From the NCBI RefSeq assembly GCF_016495865.1, contig NZ_CP054706.1, positions 1,736,001-1,800,000 on the forward strand: a DNA stretch of 64,000 nt. Direction: 5' to 3'. Below the pieces are notes generated by a model. The model was given only the letters and a program-made list of their open reading frames with translations. It had not been told where the DNA came from and did no database searches. The position numbers and the translations under genes were made by a program. Position 1 is the first letter of the stretch; every line of letters begins with the position of its first letter. Of this stretch, positions 7,468-15,940 are shown piece after piece. This DNA is from Salicibibacter cibi. Lineage in GTDB: Bacteria; Bacillota; Bacilli; Bacillales; Marinococcaceae.

Positions 7468-9741
7468 ATGAGACAAAAACAAGACCTCCAAAGTTTGATC
7501 GCAGCACTTAAAGAAGATGAACATATCGCCCATTGGCATGAACAACCGGAAAAGGAAGCCAAATACGCGGCGTTCCCTTCCACATTAAACGAAACGTTGG
7601 CCCGTACGCTCGGCAAACGGGGAATCGAAGCACTATATACCCATCAACGTTCCGCTTATGATGAAGTGGAGGCCGAAAAGAATATTGTGACGGTTACGCC
7701 GACTGCTTCCGGAAAAACGCTCTGTTATAATTTGCCTGTCTTGAATGCAATCACAGAAGACCCTGAAGCGCGTGCCATCTATCTATTTCCGACAAAAGCG
7801 CTTGCCCAGGACCAGAAGAGCGAAATGGCGGAATGGATTGAAGCGGCCGATTTGAATGTTAATAGCTACACATACGACGGAGACACGGCGCCTGCCATCC
7901 GGCAAAAGATTCGCCACGCCGGCCATATCGTCATGACAAATCCCGATATGCTGCATACCTCGATTTTGCCCCATCATACGAAGTGGGTGTCTTTATTTGA
8001 GAAGTTGCGCTTTATTGTCATTGATGAGTTGCACACCTATCGGGGCGTGTTTGGAAGTCACGTGGCGAACGTCATACGGCGTCTCTTGCGTCTGGCTCAT
8101 TATTATGGGAGCGATCCTCAATTTATTGCGACATCAGCAACGATCCGCAATCCGCGAGAATTGGCCGAACAATTAACCGGAAGCTCATTTTCCCTCATCG
8201 ACAACAACGGTGCGCCGCAGGGGAAAAAACATCTCGCCCTGTACAATCCGCCGGTCGTCAATCAATCGTTAAATGTACGACGCAACGTCTCTAAAGAAGT
8301 ACGTACACTCGCTAAAAGGTTTCTTGAAGCGGAGGTTCAAATCATCGTCTTCGCCCGTAGCCGCGTACGTGTGGAAGTTATCTATAGCGATTTGCAAGCG
8401 TTAATCAAGGATGACTACGGCCCTGCCTCCATTCGCGCGTACCGCGGCGGTTACCTCCCGAACGAACGGAGAGCCATCGAACGCGGATTGCGGGAAGGGG
8501 ACATCCGCGGCGTCGTCAGTACGAATGCCCTTGAATTGGGGATGGACATCGGACAACTCCAGGTGTGCTTACTTACAGGGTATCCGGGCTCGGTTTCCAG
8601 CCTTTGGCAACAAGCCGGCCGCGCCGGACGCCGTCAGGAAGAATCTCTCGTCATTATGGTCGCAGGATCAACCCCTATTGACCAATACGTGATGCAGCAT
8701 CCGGAATATATTTTGTCTTCTCCAGTGGAAGAGGCGAGAATCGAACCGAACAACTTGATTATTTTAATCGATCACCTGAAATGTGCCGCTTATGAATTAC
8801 CATTTAAGGTAGGAGACACCTTTGGCGGCATCGACATCAGCGACATGATGAATTATCTCGCCGAGGAACGTGTCGTCCACAAGCGCAAAGAATCCTGGTA
8901 TTGGATGAGCCAAGCTTTCCCGGCCCATAATGTGAGTCTTCGCTCGGCTTCCCAAGAAAATATCGTCATTATTGACACGACAATTACGGGCAGTGCAAAG
9001 GTCATCGGCGAAATGGATCGTTTTAGTGCTATGACGTTGCTCCATGAAGAAGCGATTTATCTTCACCAGGGACAGCAATACCAAGTGGAAACGCTGGACT
9101 GGGAGGAAAAAAAGGCATACGTTCGGCTTGTCGAGGTCGAATATTTTACCGACGCGAGCCTAAATGTGAAATTAACCGTCATTGAAAAAGACGAGAGCAA
9201 ACACCGTGAACATCATCACGTTGCGTTCGGCGATGTGGCGGTGACGATTATGCCTTCCATTTTTAAGAAAATAAAGCTCTCGACGTATGAAAATATCGGC
9301 TCAGGGCCGATTCATCTTCCGCAGGAAGAAATCCATACCGCAGGCACATGGATGGATTTTGACGAAACATGGCTGCAAACATTTGGCGAGCAACGTTTCG
9401 AACGTATGCTTGTGTCTTTTTCCCAAGTGGTTCATCACCTGGGCGCGGTTATTACGATGAGTGACAAGAGTGATCTTCATGTTGCGGCGCAAATAAAAGC
9501 CGATCATTCCCAAATGCCGGCGATTTTTATTTATGATCATTACCCGGGCGGCATTGGACTTGCTTCCCAATTGTATAAGCGCATGGACGAGCTGATTGAG
9601 CGAAGCGCCAAATTGATTCACGACTGTCCCTGTAGCGACGGATGCCCGGTTTGTATCGGAACGAGTGAACAACAAGGGCTTAAAAACGACGTCCAGCAAT
9701 GGTTAGTGTCATTGTCGGAAAAACAAACAAGGAACGTGTAG
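7468..9741 (+). CDS. mrfA: DEAD/DEAH-box helicase MrfA (YprA)
   Basis: A 757-residue superfamily 2 helicase close in length to B. subtilis YprA/MrfA, which acts with MrfB in excision of mitomycin C lesions. Walker A is TPTASGKT, motif II is DELH, then SATIRNP and a QAGRAGRR motif VI. The C-terminal DUF1998 domain ends in a cysteine cluster CPCSDGCPVC, expected to bind metal. The ATG at 7468 is preferred because GAGGGGGGAG precedes it; the longer frame from 7369 overlaps pabB. mrfB starts 3 bases after the stop, so the two are co-transcribed. Confidence 0.92.
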   Translation: MRQKQDLQSLIAALKEDEHIAHWHEQPEKEAKYAAFPSTLNETLARTLGKRGIEALYTHQRSAYDEVEAEKNIVTVTPTASGKTLCYNLPVLNAITEDPEARAIYLFPTKALAQDQKSEMAEWIEAADLNVNSYTYDGDTAPAIRQKIRHAGHIVMTNPDMLHTSILPHHTKWVSLFEKLRFIVIDELHTYRGVFGSHVANVIRRLLRLAHYYGSDPQFIATSATIRNPRELAEQLTGSSFSLIDNNGAPQGKKHLALYNPPVVNQSLNVRRNVSKEVRTLAKRFLEAEVQIIVFARSRVRVEVIYSDLQALIKDDYGPASIRAYRGGYLPNERRAIERGLREGDIRGVVSTNALELGMDIGQLQVCLLTGYPGSVSSLWQQAGRAGRRQEESLVIMVAGSTPIDQYVMQHPEYILSSPVEEARIEPNNLIILIDHLKCAAYELPFKVGDTFGGIDISDMMNYLAEERVVHKRKESWYWMSQAFPAHNVSLRSASQENIVIIDTTITGSAKVIGEMDRFSAMTLLHEEAIYLHQGQQYQVETLDWEEKKAYVRLVEVEYFTDASLNVKLTVIEKDESKHREHHHVAFGDVAVTIMPSIFKKIKLSTYENIGSGPIHLPQEEIHTAGTWMDFDETWLQTFGEQRFERMLVSFSQVVHHLGAVITMSDKSDLHVAAQIKADHSQMPAIFIYDHYPGGIGLASQLYKRMDELIERSAKLIHDCPCSDGCPVCIGTSEQQGLKNDVQQWLVSLSEKQTRNV

Positions 9742-9744
9742 GCC

Positions 9745-10974
9745 ATGGATATTCAGAAAAAGTTGCAACGGCTTAAACCGCATATGAATCGTTCCCATCC
9801 GGTCGAAACCGTGCCGGAGGAGCAGGATGTGCCTGAACAAAAGTGGCATGCCTTTCAATGTGATGTTTTACCTTTTGAAGATGGTTACGCGGTTCGACGG
9901 CGCAGGCGCTACCCTCTTTCCCATATGCATGGGATACATCCCTTTAAAGAACTACAGAGAACAGTTGCCGCCTGGAAAGAAGCCGGTATTGAAGGGCACC
10001 CGCTCGCTCCCGGGAAAGAACTTGAGGCGGAAGACCTCGTATTTCTCGATACGGAAACGACCGGGCTCAGCCATGGGGCGGGCAATATGATTTTCATGAT
10101 CGGGACGGCACAGCTAAGCGAAGAGGAGATCATCGTCGATCAATTTTTCTTGCCGGGACCGGAACATGAAATCGCGTTTTACCACCATTTTTTAATGAAC
10201 AAAACGTCCTTGCACGCCCTCGTGACCTATAATGGCAAAGCGTTCGATTGGCCACAGCTAAAAACGCGGCACACGTTACTGCGCGAAGAACTGCCAACGT
10301 TGCCTGCTTTTGGGCATTTCGATCTTTTGCACGCGGCCAGACGCTTGTTTAAGCATGAGTTGGCTTCATGTCGTTTAAACATCGTGGAAGAAGAGATTCT
10401 CGGATTTGTAAGAGATGACGATATACCGGGTTATTTGGCCCCCATGTTTTATCAGGATTTCCTCTCCGAAGGAGAACCATCCTATATCGAAGGTGTATTT
10501 CACCATAACGAGCAAGATTTATTATCGCTCATTAGCCTATACATCAAACTTTCGGGAAGGGTTCTGAATGGGGGGACGACAGCCAAAGAAACCTATGAAA
10601 TCGCTCGCTGGTGGCGGGATACGAAGCACTATGCACGTGCAATGGATACGTACGCCGAAGTAAACGATCAAAACGATTGGTATGAACATGCTCTTTACGA
10701 ACGAGGCCATCTTCTTAAGAAAACAAACCGGCATGCCGACAGTATTGATCTTTTCCAAAAGGTTTGGGCCATGCAAGGACGCTTGGCCCCTAACGCAGCA
10801 GAGGCGCTCGCGATCTGGTACGAACACCATAAAAAAGATTACGTCCGCGCCTATTATTACAGCAAGCGCGGGCAGGCAAAAACTCAAAATCGGGATGCAA
10901 AAAGCGATGCATGGGAACATCGGCTGGAGAGGTTGAGAAGGAAATTGGGAAATGAAGCTGCATTTCCGGGGTGA
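9745..10974 (+). CDS. mrfB: RNase H-like 3'-5' exonuclease MrfB (YprB) with TPR tail
   Basis: A 409-residue protein. The DEDD-type exonuclease domain begins with LDTETTGL (Asp102, Glu104), continues with TYNGKAFDWPQL, and closes with HNEQDLLSL. The last ~130 residues are tetratricopeptide-like helices (YARAMDTYAEV, HADSIDLFQKVW). In B. subtilis MrfB is the nuclease partner of the MrfA helicase in nucleotide excision of mitomycin C adducts. The start lies 3 bases after mrfA, consistent with translational coupling. Any SOS control would come from the shared upstream promoter. Confidence 0.9.
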   Translation: MDIQKKLQRLKPHMNRSHPVETVPEEQDVPEQKWHAFQCDVLPFEDGYAVRRRRRYPLSHMHGIHPFKELQRTVAAWKEAGIEGHPLAPGKELEAEDLVFLDTETTGLSHGAGNMIFMIGTAQLSEEEIIVDQFFLPGPEHEIAFYHHFLMNKTSLHALVTYNGKAFDWPQLKTRHTLLREELPTLPAFGHFDLLHAARRLFKHELASCRLNIVEEEILGFVRDDDIPGYLAPMFYQDFLSEGEPSYIEGVFHHNEQDLLSLISLYIKLSGRVLNGGTTAKETYEIARWWRDTKHYARAMDTYAEVNDQNDWYEHALYERGHLLKKTNRHADSIDLFQKVWAMQGRLAPNAAEALAIWYEHHKKDYVRAYYYSKRGQAKTQNRDAKSDAWEHRLERLRRKLGNEAAFPG

Positions 10975-11120
10975 TTATTTCCCGGGGAAGCGCATAATTC
11001 GCTAAAATAATGATTTTGTATGTGAAATTATCGCGACTGCTGTCAATGTATCGGAGATTTTTCAGTGAAAGCGCCTATAAAAAATAGGTGCTTGCATTAT
11101 TCCTCCAATCACCTATTCCT

Positions 11121-11129
11121 CATAAGTTA
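11121..11129 (+). promoter_or_regulatory. Possible sigma-K -10 element for cotD
   Basis: CATAAGTTA fits the sigma-K -10 consensus CATAnnnTA and lies 35 bases upstream of the cotD start. The matching -35 AC element is not convincing at 16 bp, so this is suggestive only. Confidence 0.3.
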
Positions 11130-11163
11130 TTAGTAGCCCTAAAATAAAGGAGGAATTGGTGTA

Positions 11164-11487
11164 ATGGGTTATAATAATTTCAATAATAATCATCATTGCG
11201 GCAATAACCATTCGCAAATGAAACCGATGCAGCATTGCCAGCAAAAACCGGTTGTTTTGCCTGCCGTCGTCCATCCGCCGAAATGCAACGTCACACACAG
11301 CAAGCAGGAATATGTTGTGCCTGAAGTGCATCCGTCGCACACTACGCATGTTCACAATGACGTCTACAAACACGTACACAGTTATCCACACAGTCAGGAT
11401 CAAGTTGCCGATGCGCACTCAGAGCATTTTCATTGCCCGCCGAAGCAACAACACGGGTATGGGCAACAGTGTAATCGTCCTTGGTAG
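11164..11487 (+). CDS. cotD: Spore coat protein, CotD family
   Basis: A 107-residue protein rich in His, Asn, Pro and Cys. The central signature is LPAVVHPPKCNVTHSKQEYV followed by EVHPSHTTHVHNDV, which matches the CotD family of inner spore-coat proteins made under sigma-K late in sporulation. The N terminus is Asn/His-rich (GYNNFNNNHHCG). The ATG follows AAAGGAGG. A strong hairpin lies downstream. This gene supports assignment of the organism to endospore formers. Confidence 0.88.
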   Translation: MGYNNFNNNHHCGNNHSQMKPMQHCQQKPVVLPAVVHPPKCNVTHSKQEYVVPEVHPSHTTHVHNDVYKHVHSYPHSQDQVADAHSEHFHCPPKQQHGYGQQCNRPW

Positions 11488-11543
11488 TTCATTGGCTGAC
11501 TTTGATATGAACGTTGTCTCTCCCATTCCTGGTTTCCCATATA

Positions 11544-11570
11544 CCCGGCAGATTGATTTTCTGCCGGGAT
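11544..11570 (+). terminator. Hairpin terminator after cotD
   Basis: A perfect 9-bp stem CCCGGCAGA / TCTGCCGGG (11544-11552 and 11560-11568) followed by ATTATTATAT. The T-tract is weak but the stem is strong. Confidence 0.6.
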
Positions 11571-11660
11571 TATTATATGGCATCAACAGCAAATTGACAT
11601 TTCCCGCGTCTTCTGAAAAAATAAGGATAAGATTGAGAATACTAGCGCGGGGTGTGTACG

Positions 11661-12020
11661 ATGCCAGCAAACGTTCAATTAGAAGCAAAAGAGATCCTTG
11701 AAAAAGAATTTAAGACGAGCATGAAAGGTTATAACAAAGAAGAAGTAGATCAATTCTTAGATACGGTCATCCAAGACTATGAACGATTTCGGGAACAGGT
11801 TGACAAGTTGGAGAAGGAAGTAGAGCAATTGCGCAAAATGCAATCATCAACCCTTACCCAACGCTCCCAACGCTCGCAAACGGAACCGGTGGAAGAAGCC
11901 CCGGCAACGAGCCGGGCATCGGCTGCGGATCCATCAGCGGCCGGGTCAACCAATTATGATATATTAAAGCGTATTTCCAATCTGGAAAAAGAAGTGTTTG
12001 GGAAGAAACTATCTGAATGA
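11661..12020 (+). CDS. gpsB: Cell division regulator GpsB
   Basis: A 119-residue cytoplasmic membrane-associated protein linking cell-wall synthases to division and elongation sites. The N-terminal DivIVA-like coiled coil is clear ([20 protein letters not shown], then [13 protein letters not shown]). A low-complexity Ser/Glu/Ala linker follows, and the short C-terminal multimerisation helix is [16 protein letters not shown]. The ATG at 11661 has GGGGTG upstream. The last 4 bases overlap the RNase H-like gene (ATGA). The order gpsB - rnpB - ypsC matches other Bacillaceae. Confidence 0.93.
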   Translation: MPANVQLEAKEILEKEFKTSMKGYNKEEVDQFLDTVIQDYERFREQVDKLEKEVEQLRKMQSSTLTQRSQRSQTEPVEEAPATSRASAADPSAAGSTNYDILKRISNLEKEVFGKKLSE

Positions 12021-12421
12021 CGACCGCCCAAGTGGTTCATGTCTATGTCGATGCAGCTTGTAACGGGGATCCCGGTACATGCGGATACGGCCTTTTTATG
12101 AAGCATCCAAGTGGGCAAGTGGAAAGAGAAATGGAAGTTTCACAGTTAACGCATATCCACGAAGCGGAATTTGCGGCTCTTTATGAAGGGTTGAAATGGG
12201 CGAGACGTTTTGGCTATCATCAAGGTCGCTTTTTCACGGATTCGCAACTTGTTTTTGATGCAGTGAATCAGGGAGCGGTGAAACGCTCCCGTTACAAGCA
12301 TTTTCTGGATGAAATTTTACTATTAAGTGCCGACTTTTCCCTGTTCATCGTGGATTGGCTCCCCACGCGTGCAAACAAAGAAGCCGATCGTTTGGCAAAA
12401 AAGGCTTGTTTTTATTCATGA
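12017..12421 (+). CDS. RNase H-like (type 1 fold) protein
   Basis: A 134-residue protein with an RNase HI fold. Candidate acidic metal ligands are Asp12 (YVDAACNG), Glu49 or Glu51 (HEAEFAAL), Asp75 (FFTDSQLV) and Asp124 ([12 protein letters not shown]). The layout resembles B. subtilis YpeP/YpdQ-type RNase H-like proteins, for which RNA/DNA hydrolysis is not firmly established. Translation is coupled to gpsB by an ATGA overlap. The rnpB promoter begins 7 bases after the stop. Confidence 0.8.
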   Translation: MTTAQVVHVYVDAACNGDPGTCGYGLFMKHPSGQVEREMEVSQLTHIHEAEFAALYEGLKWARRFGYHQGRFFTDSQLVFDAVNQGAVKRSRYKHFLDEILLLSADFSLFIVDWLPTRANKEADRLAKKACFYS

Positions 12422-12428
12422 CCCCATG

Positions 12429-12457
12429 TTGCATAAATAGGCAAAGCGCGTTATAAT
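12429..12457 (+). promoter_or_regulatory. Sigma-A promoter of rnpB
   Basis: TTGCAT (12429-12434), a 17-bp spacer and a consensus TATAAT (12452-12457), placed about 15 bases before the RNase P RNA 5' stem. Confidence 0.85.
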
Positions 12458-12471
12458 ACAGCTTGGTACAC

Positions 12472-12870
12472 GCTGAAAATGTTCGGGCAATCGCTCTGTT
12501 CATCCTGGACAGAGAGGAAAGTCCATGCTCGCACAACCTTAAAGGGTTGTAACGATCGTGCCTGACGAAACCATAAGTCAGGGCAGTCCGGCCATCCGGG
12601 CTGACGGCGCAAGGGACACCTACGTTCTTTTTTAGGAATACGGTTATCCTTCTGAAAGTGCCACAGTGACGAAGTCTTCGTGGAAACGCGAAGAGTGGAA
12701 CGCGGTAAACCCCGCGAGCGAGTAACCCAAAATTATGGTAGGGGCACTTTCCCTGTTGGAAACGGCAGGGAGAGGCGATTGATTCGCAGATAGATGATTG
12801 CCATCGCCGTGCAAGGTGAACAGCCGCAGCACGTCGATACAGAACATGGCTTACAGAACGTTTTCAGCCT
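12472..12870 (+). ncRNA. rnpB: RNase P RNA, Bacillus type (class B)
   Basis: About 400 nt forming the catalytic RNA of RNase P, which matures tRNA 5' ends. Conserved blocks are visible in order: AGAGGAAAGTCCATGCTCGC, AGTCAGGGCAGTC, GAAAGTGCCACAGTGACGAA, GAGTGGAACGCGGTAAACCC, then AGATAGATGATTGCC and ACATGGCTTACAGAACG. The ends pair (GCTGAAAAtGTTC with GAACgTTTTCAGC) to form helix P1, which fixes the boundaries to within a few bases. A strong promoter and terminator bracket it. Confidence 0.97.
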
Positions 12871-12879
12871 CTGGGAGGA

Positions 12880-12899
12880 CCCCGTATACGGGGTTTTTT
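12880..12899 (+). terminator. Intrinsic terminator of rnpB
   Basis: Self-complementary CCCCGTATACGGGG (12880-12893) followed by six T residues. Confidence 0.9.
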
Positions 12900-12990
12900 G
12901 CTTATAGGATGGATTTCCTTGCATCTAGCTTTGACAACACCAACGAAAAATGCTTATGTGCCAGTCTTTTTCCGTTATTAAGCAGTCCCT
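12894..12990 (-). mobile_element. Family A MITE, truncated copy (left half, minus orientation)
   Basis: The segment from the rnpB T-tract to 12990 matches the left ~97 bp of the 289-bp family A element read on the minus strand. It ends in AGCAGTCCCT, the inverted form of the left terminus AGGGACTGCT. The right two thirds is missing, and the break coincides with the rnpB terminator. No target duplication is visible. Confidence 0.8.
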
Positions 12991-13049
12991 ACATAAATTG
13001 GCGAAAAGCCAAGTTTTCTAATAAATATGGACATGAAAGGATTCAATTC

Positions 13050-14177
13050 ATGGGAGCATATACATATATTGCAACGGCAACGATGGGACTTGAAAGCCTC
13101 GTTGCCAAAGAAGTGCAAAAGCTCGGATACGAAACGACGGTTGAAAACGGAAAAGTGATGTTTGAAGGGGACGAAAAGGCTCTTTGCCGGGCAAATCTTT
13201 GGTTAAGGACGGCAGATCGGGTGAAACTTAAAATCGGGGGCTTCACTGCGACATCTTTTGATGAATTGTTTGAGGGAACGAAGGCCTTGCCGTGGGAAGC
13301 AATTATCCCCGTCTACGGCACTTTTCCCGTTGTCGGACGCTCGGTGAAATCCCAACTTTACAGCGTCCCCGATTGTCAACGAATCGTGAAAAAAGCGGTT
13401 GTGGAGCGTTTGAAACAAACGTATAACCAATCATGGTTTAATGAAGATGGCCCTCTTTTTAAAATTGAGGTCGCGCTGTTAAAAGATGAAGTCACTCTTA
13501 CGATCGACACGACAGGAGACGGGTTGCATAAGCGGGGATACCGGCGCCTGCATGGCGAAGCACCGCTAAAAGAAACGTTGGCTACTGCCATGATTCAATT
13601 AACGAATTGGCAACCCGATTCCGATATGGCATTCCTTGACCCTTTCTGCGGTTCCGGAACGATTCCGATTGAAGCCGCGCTGATGGCTAAAAACATCGCT
13701 CCCGGCTTGGAACGGGGGTTTCAGTCTGAGCAATGGCCGTTGATTGACGAAAAGACATGGGCAGAGGCGAGGGAAGAAGCCCGTGACCTTGCCCGAAACA
13801 CGATTCGCCCCGCCATATACGGAAGCGATCGGAATCGAGAAATGACAGCACTTGCCGCTGAGAATGCAACGCTCGCAGGCGTTAAAGAGATTGAGTGGAG
13901 AACGAAAAACGTGAAAGACCTTCAGCGCTTGGCCGAACGCGGAGCACTAGTTTGCAACCCTCCTTATGGGACGAGACTGGAGGAGAAGGATACCATTCGT
14001 ACCCTTTATGAAACCCTCGGCCGTGTGAGCACGAATTATTTTCAAGGTTGGTCCGTGTACGTACTTACCGCAAACGAACAGTTTGAACAATTTTATGGAC
14101 AGAAGGCCACAAAAAAACGAAAGTTGTTTAACGGAAACATAAAAACCGACTATTATCAGTTTTGGGCGAAAAGATAA
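13050..14177 (+). CDS. ypsC: THUMP-domain class I RNA methyltransferase (YpsC / RlmL-N type)
   Basis: A 375-residue SAM-dependent RNA methyltransferase. A ferredoxin-like N terminus and THUMP RNA-binding domain occupy roughly residues 1-155. The Rossmann-fold domain follows, with FLDPFCGSGTIPIEA (SAM site) and catalytic NPPYGTR. The family methylates guanine N2 in 23S rRNA, as E. coli RlmL does at G2445. The ATG at 13050 follows GAAAGGATTC; the longer open frame back to 12798 crosses rnpB and a MITE and is rejected. Inverted MITE fragments lie on both sides. Confidence 0.9.
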   Translation: MGAYTYIATATMGLESLVAKEVQKLGYETTVENGKVMFEGDEKALCRANLWLRTADRVKLKIGGFTATSFDELFEGTKALPWEAIIPVYGTFPVVGRSVKSQLYSVPDCQRIVKKAVVERLKQTYNQSWFNEDGPLFKIEVALLKDEVTLTIDTTGDGLHKRGYRRLHGEAPLKETLATAMIQLTNWQPDSDMAFLDPFCGSGTIPIEAALMAKNIAPGLERGFQSEQWPLIDEKTWAEAREEARDLARNTIRPAIYGSDRNREMTALAAENATLAGVKEIEWRTKNVKDLQRLAERGALVCNPPYGTRLEEKDTIRTLYETLGRVSTNYFQGWSVYVLTANEQFEQFYGQKATKKRKLFNGNIKTDYYQFWAKR

Positions 14178-14214
14178 CCTGTTTCACAATGTTCGTATAA
14201 GCGTCACAGGACGT

Positions 14215-14446
14215 GGTTGTCAAAGTTAGATGCAAGGAAATCCATCCTATAAGCAAAAAAATCCTTGCACTTCTGGCAACGTACGGAGGGATGACGCTGC
14301 AATGACGAAGACAACAAAACGGACGCGTCAAGCCCCCGCAGCGCCGGTTTTGCGCGAAGAGGCTTGGCCGTTCGTCCGCGGAAAGCGAAGCCATGGAAGC
14401 GCCATCCCGGCTTCAACTGATAGCTGCAAGTTGTTCAGCAATCCAT
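14215..14446 (+). mobile_element. Family A MITE, truncated copy (right part)
   Basis: Matches the family A element from GTTGTCAAAG to its right end GTTCAGCAATCCAT, in plus orientation. The left ~57 bp is missing. It carries several differences, including CTGCAATGACGAAGACAACA in place of CTGCAATGGCGAGACTCCAG, so it is an older copy. It lies inverted relative to the fragment on the other side of ypsC. Confidence 0.8.
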
Positions 14447-14460
14447 AATTATTCACTTAT

Positions 14461-14487
14461 ATCAACCATAGATTTTGGTGAAGACCC
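14461..14487 (-). repeat. Solo end of a family B MITE
   Basis: The sequence ATAGATTTTGGTGAAGACCC is the right terminus of the family B element (compare 44478-44497). No opposite end is found nearby, so it is a remnant. Confidence 0.6.
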
Positions 14488-14575
14488 TAATTTTTAACAG
14501 GAAAAATTGCATGTATAATCTAACAGCTCTGTGCGTACAATAGCTTTGTTACCACTATTGTAAGGGGAGGAAAAA

Positions 14576-14791
14576 TTGTTGTACGCACAGCTTTGTTTTA
14601 AAGAACGTTCGCATACTTACGCGCAAATCACACGCATCCAATCCGCTATCAAGCACACGGAAGAACAACTGCACCACTTGCCTGCACTCGAAAATGACGA
14701 AAGGGAAAAAGTGAAAGCGGCTGTGTATGACGCGTACCTTCGCACTGATAAAGCGCTTTACTATGAACTGGAAATCAACCAAAAAGGATGA
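14576..14791 (+). CDS. Small helical protein of unknown function (71 residues)
   Basis: Starts at TTG 14576 or the adjacent TTG 14579, both following GGGGAGG; the second has the better spacing (8 bases). The product is largely helical and charged (AQITRIQSAIKHTEEQ, then NDEREKVKAAVYDAYL) and has no membrane segment. A strong terminator overlaps the stop codon. I do not recognise the family. Strong initiation and termination signals argue that it is a real single-gene unit. Confidence 0.6.
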   Translation: MLYAQLCFKERSHTYAQITRIQSAIKHTEEQLHHLPALENDEREKVKAAVYDAYLRTDKALYYELEINQKG

Positions 14792-14815
14792 CTGTCGTTT
14801 TTCGGCAGTTTTTTT
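14791..14815 (+). terminator. Intrinsic terminator
   Basis: Stem ACTGTCG (14791-14797) pairs with CGGCAGT (14803-14809), with a five-T loop and a seven-T tail. Confidence 0.85.
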
Positions 14816-14875
14816 GTTTGGCAACGAATAGGAGCGGGTAGGGGAATGAAGTGAAGAGGCAGGTGATAGTAGTAA

Positions 14876-15940
14876 ATGATTACATTCAACGATATATCGA
14901 AAACGTTTCCCGGAAAAATCGAAGCGGTAAAAAACCTTCATTTCCAAGTGGAAAAAGGAGAATTTTTTGCCCTCATCGGACCGAGCGGTTGCGGGAAAAC
15001 AACGAGCGTAAAGATGATCAATCGCCTCGTGGAACCGACAGAGGGGGGCATTTCCATCGATGGAAAAGACATTCGTGATTTTAATCGCCAGGAACTGCGG
15101 TGGAATATCGGATATGTGCTGCAACAAATCGGGCTGTTCCCGACGATGACGGTTTCGGAAAATATAGCGGTCGTTCCGGAGATGAAAAAATGGGGGAAAA
15201 AGGAAACAAGAAAACGAATCGATGAATTGTTGGAAATGGTCGGATTAAACCCGGATACATATCGAAACCGTCGGCCGGATGAGCTTTCCGGCGGCGAACA
15301 ACAGCGGGTAGGCGTGATACGAGCGTTGGCCGGGGATCCTGATATTTTGCTTATGGACGAGCCTTTCAGTGCACTTGACCCAATCAGTCGCGAACACTTG
15401 CAAAAAGACGTCGCCAAACTTCAGGAGAACATAAAGAAAACCATCGTTTTTGTCACCCATGACATCGAAGAGGCGATGCTGCTTGCTGATCGCATATGTT
15501 TGATGAGAGAAGGGGAGGCTGTACAAATTGGAACTCCATCGGAACTTCGACACTCGCCCGCGGACACGTTTGTCAAAAAGTTTATCGGCGATCGTGGCTT
15601 GGATGTATGGAACACGCCAATATCAGAAGTGATGGAAACCAACAGCATGCATATGGTCGGAGAGACGATGATTCATGTGCCAACTTCCCCTGCGCCATTA
15701 TATGTATTTGGCGATCAACGGCGTTTTCTCGGCCGTTTGGACCCGTCGGGAAACGTTACGACCCATGCCCCTATGATTTCCCCGGAGCTCCCTTTGCATG
15801 AAGTTGTCCCTGCCGTGGAAGCCTCCGATTTCGATGCGCTTCCCGTTGTTGATAATGACAAACTCATTGGTATATTGAGTTACCGAAGCATTGTCACATA
15901 CATCCACGCCAACCGAACGGAAGCGGGGGGATTATTATGA
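14876..15940 (+). CDS. opuFA: Osmoprotectant (glycine betaine/choline-type) ABC transporter ATPase
   Basis: A 354-residue ATPase of the OpuA/OpuC/ProV branch. Walker A is GPSGCGKTT, the Q-loop region is GYVLQQIGLFP, the ABC signature is LSGGEQQR and Walker B is ILLMDEPFSALD. After residue ~240 there is a CBS-type regulatory region ending in DALPVVDNDKLIGILSYRSI. The next gene overlaps by 4 bases and encodes a fused permease and binding protein, the architecture of the two-gene OpuF system; the symbol is assigned on that basis. The expected role is uptake of betaine-like compatible solutes under osmotic stress. Confidence 0.85.
   Translation: MITFNDISKTFPGKIEAVKNLHFQVEKGEFFALIGPSGCGKTTSVKMINRLVEPTEGGISIDGKDIRDFNRQELRWNIGYVLQQIGLFPTMTVSENIAVVPEMKKWGKKETRKRIDELLEMVGLNPDTYRNRRPDELSGGEQQRVGVIRALAGDPDILLMDEPFSALDPISREHLQKDVAKLQENIKKTIVFVTHDIEEAMLLADRICLMREGEAVQIGTPSELRHSPADTFVKKFIGDRGLDVWNTPISEVMETNSMHMVGETMIHVPTSPAPLYVFGDQRRFLGRLDPSGNVTTHAPMISPELPLHEVVPAVEASDFDALPVVDNDKLIGILSYRSIVTYIHANRTEAGGLL

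Noticed and set aside
11594..11633. Possible gpsB promoter beginning with TTGACA at 11594
   Set aside because: No acceptable -10 at 16-19 bp; the nearest TAAGAT is 28 bp away.
12798..13049. Long N-terminal extension of ypsC frame
   Set aside because: It runs backwards through a MITE fragment and into the RNase P RNA gene; ATG 13050 has a proper ribosome binding site and matches the family length.
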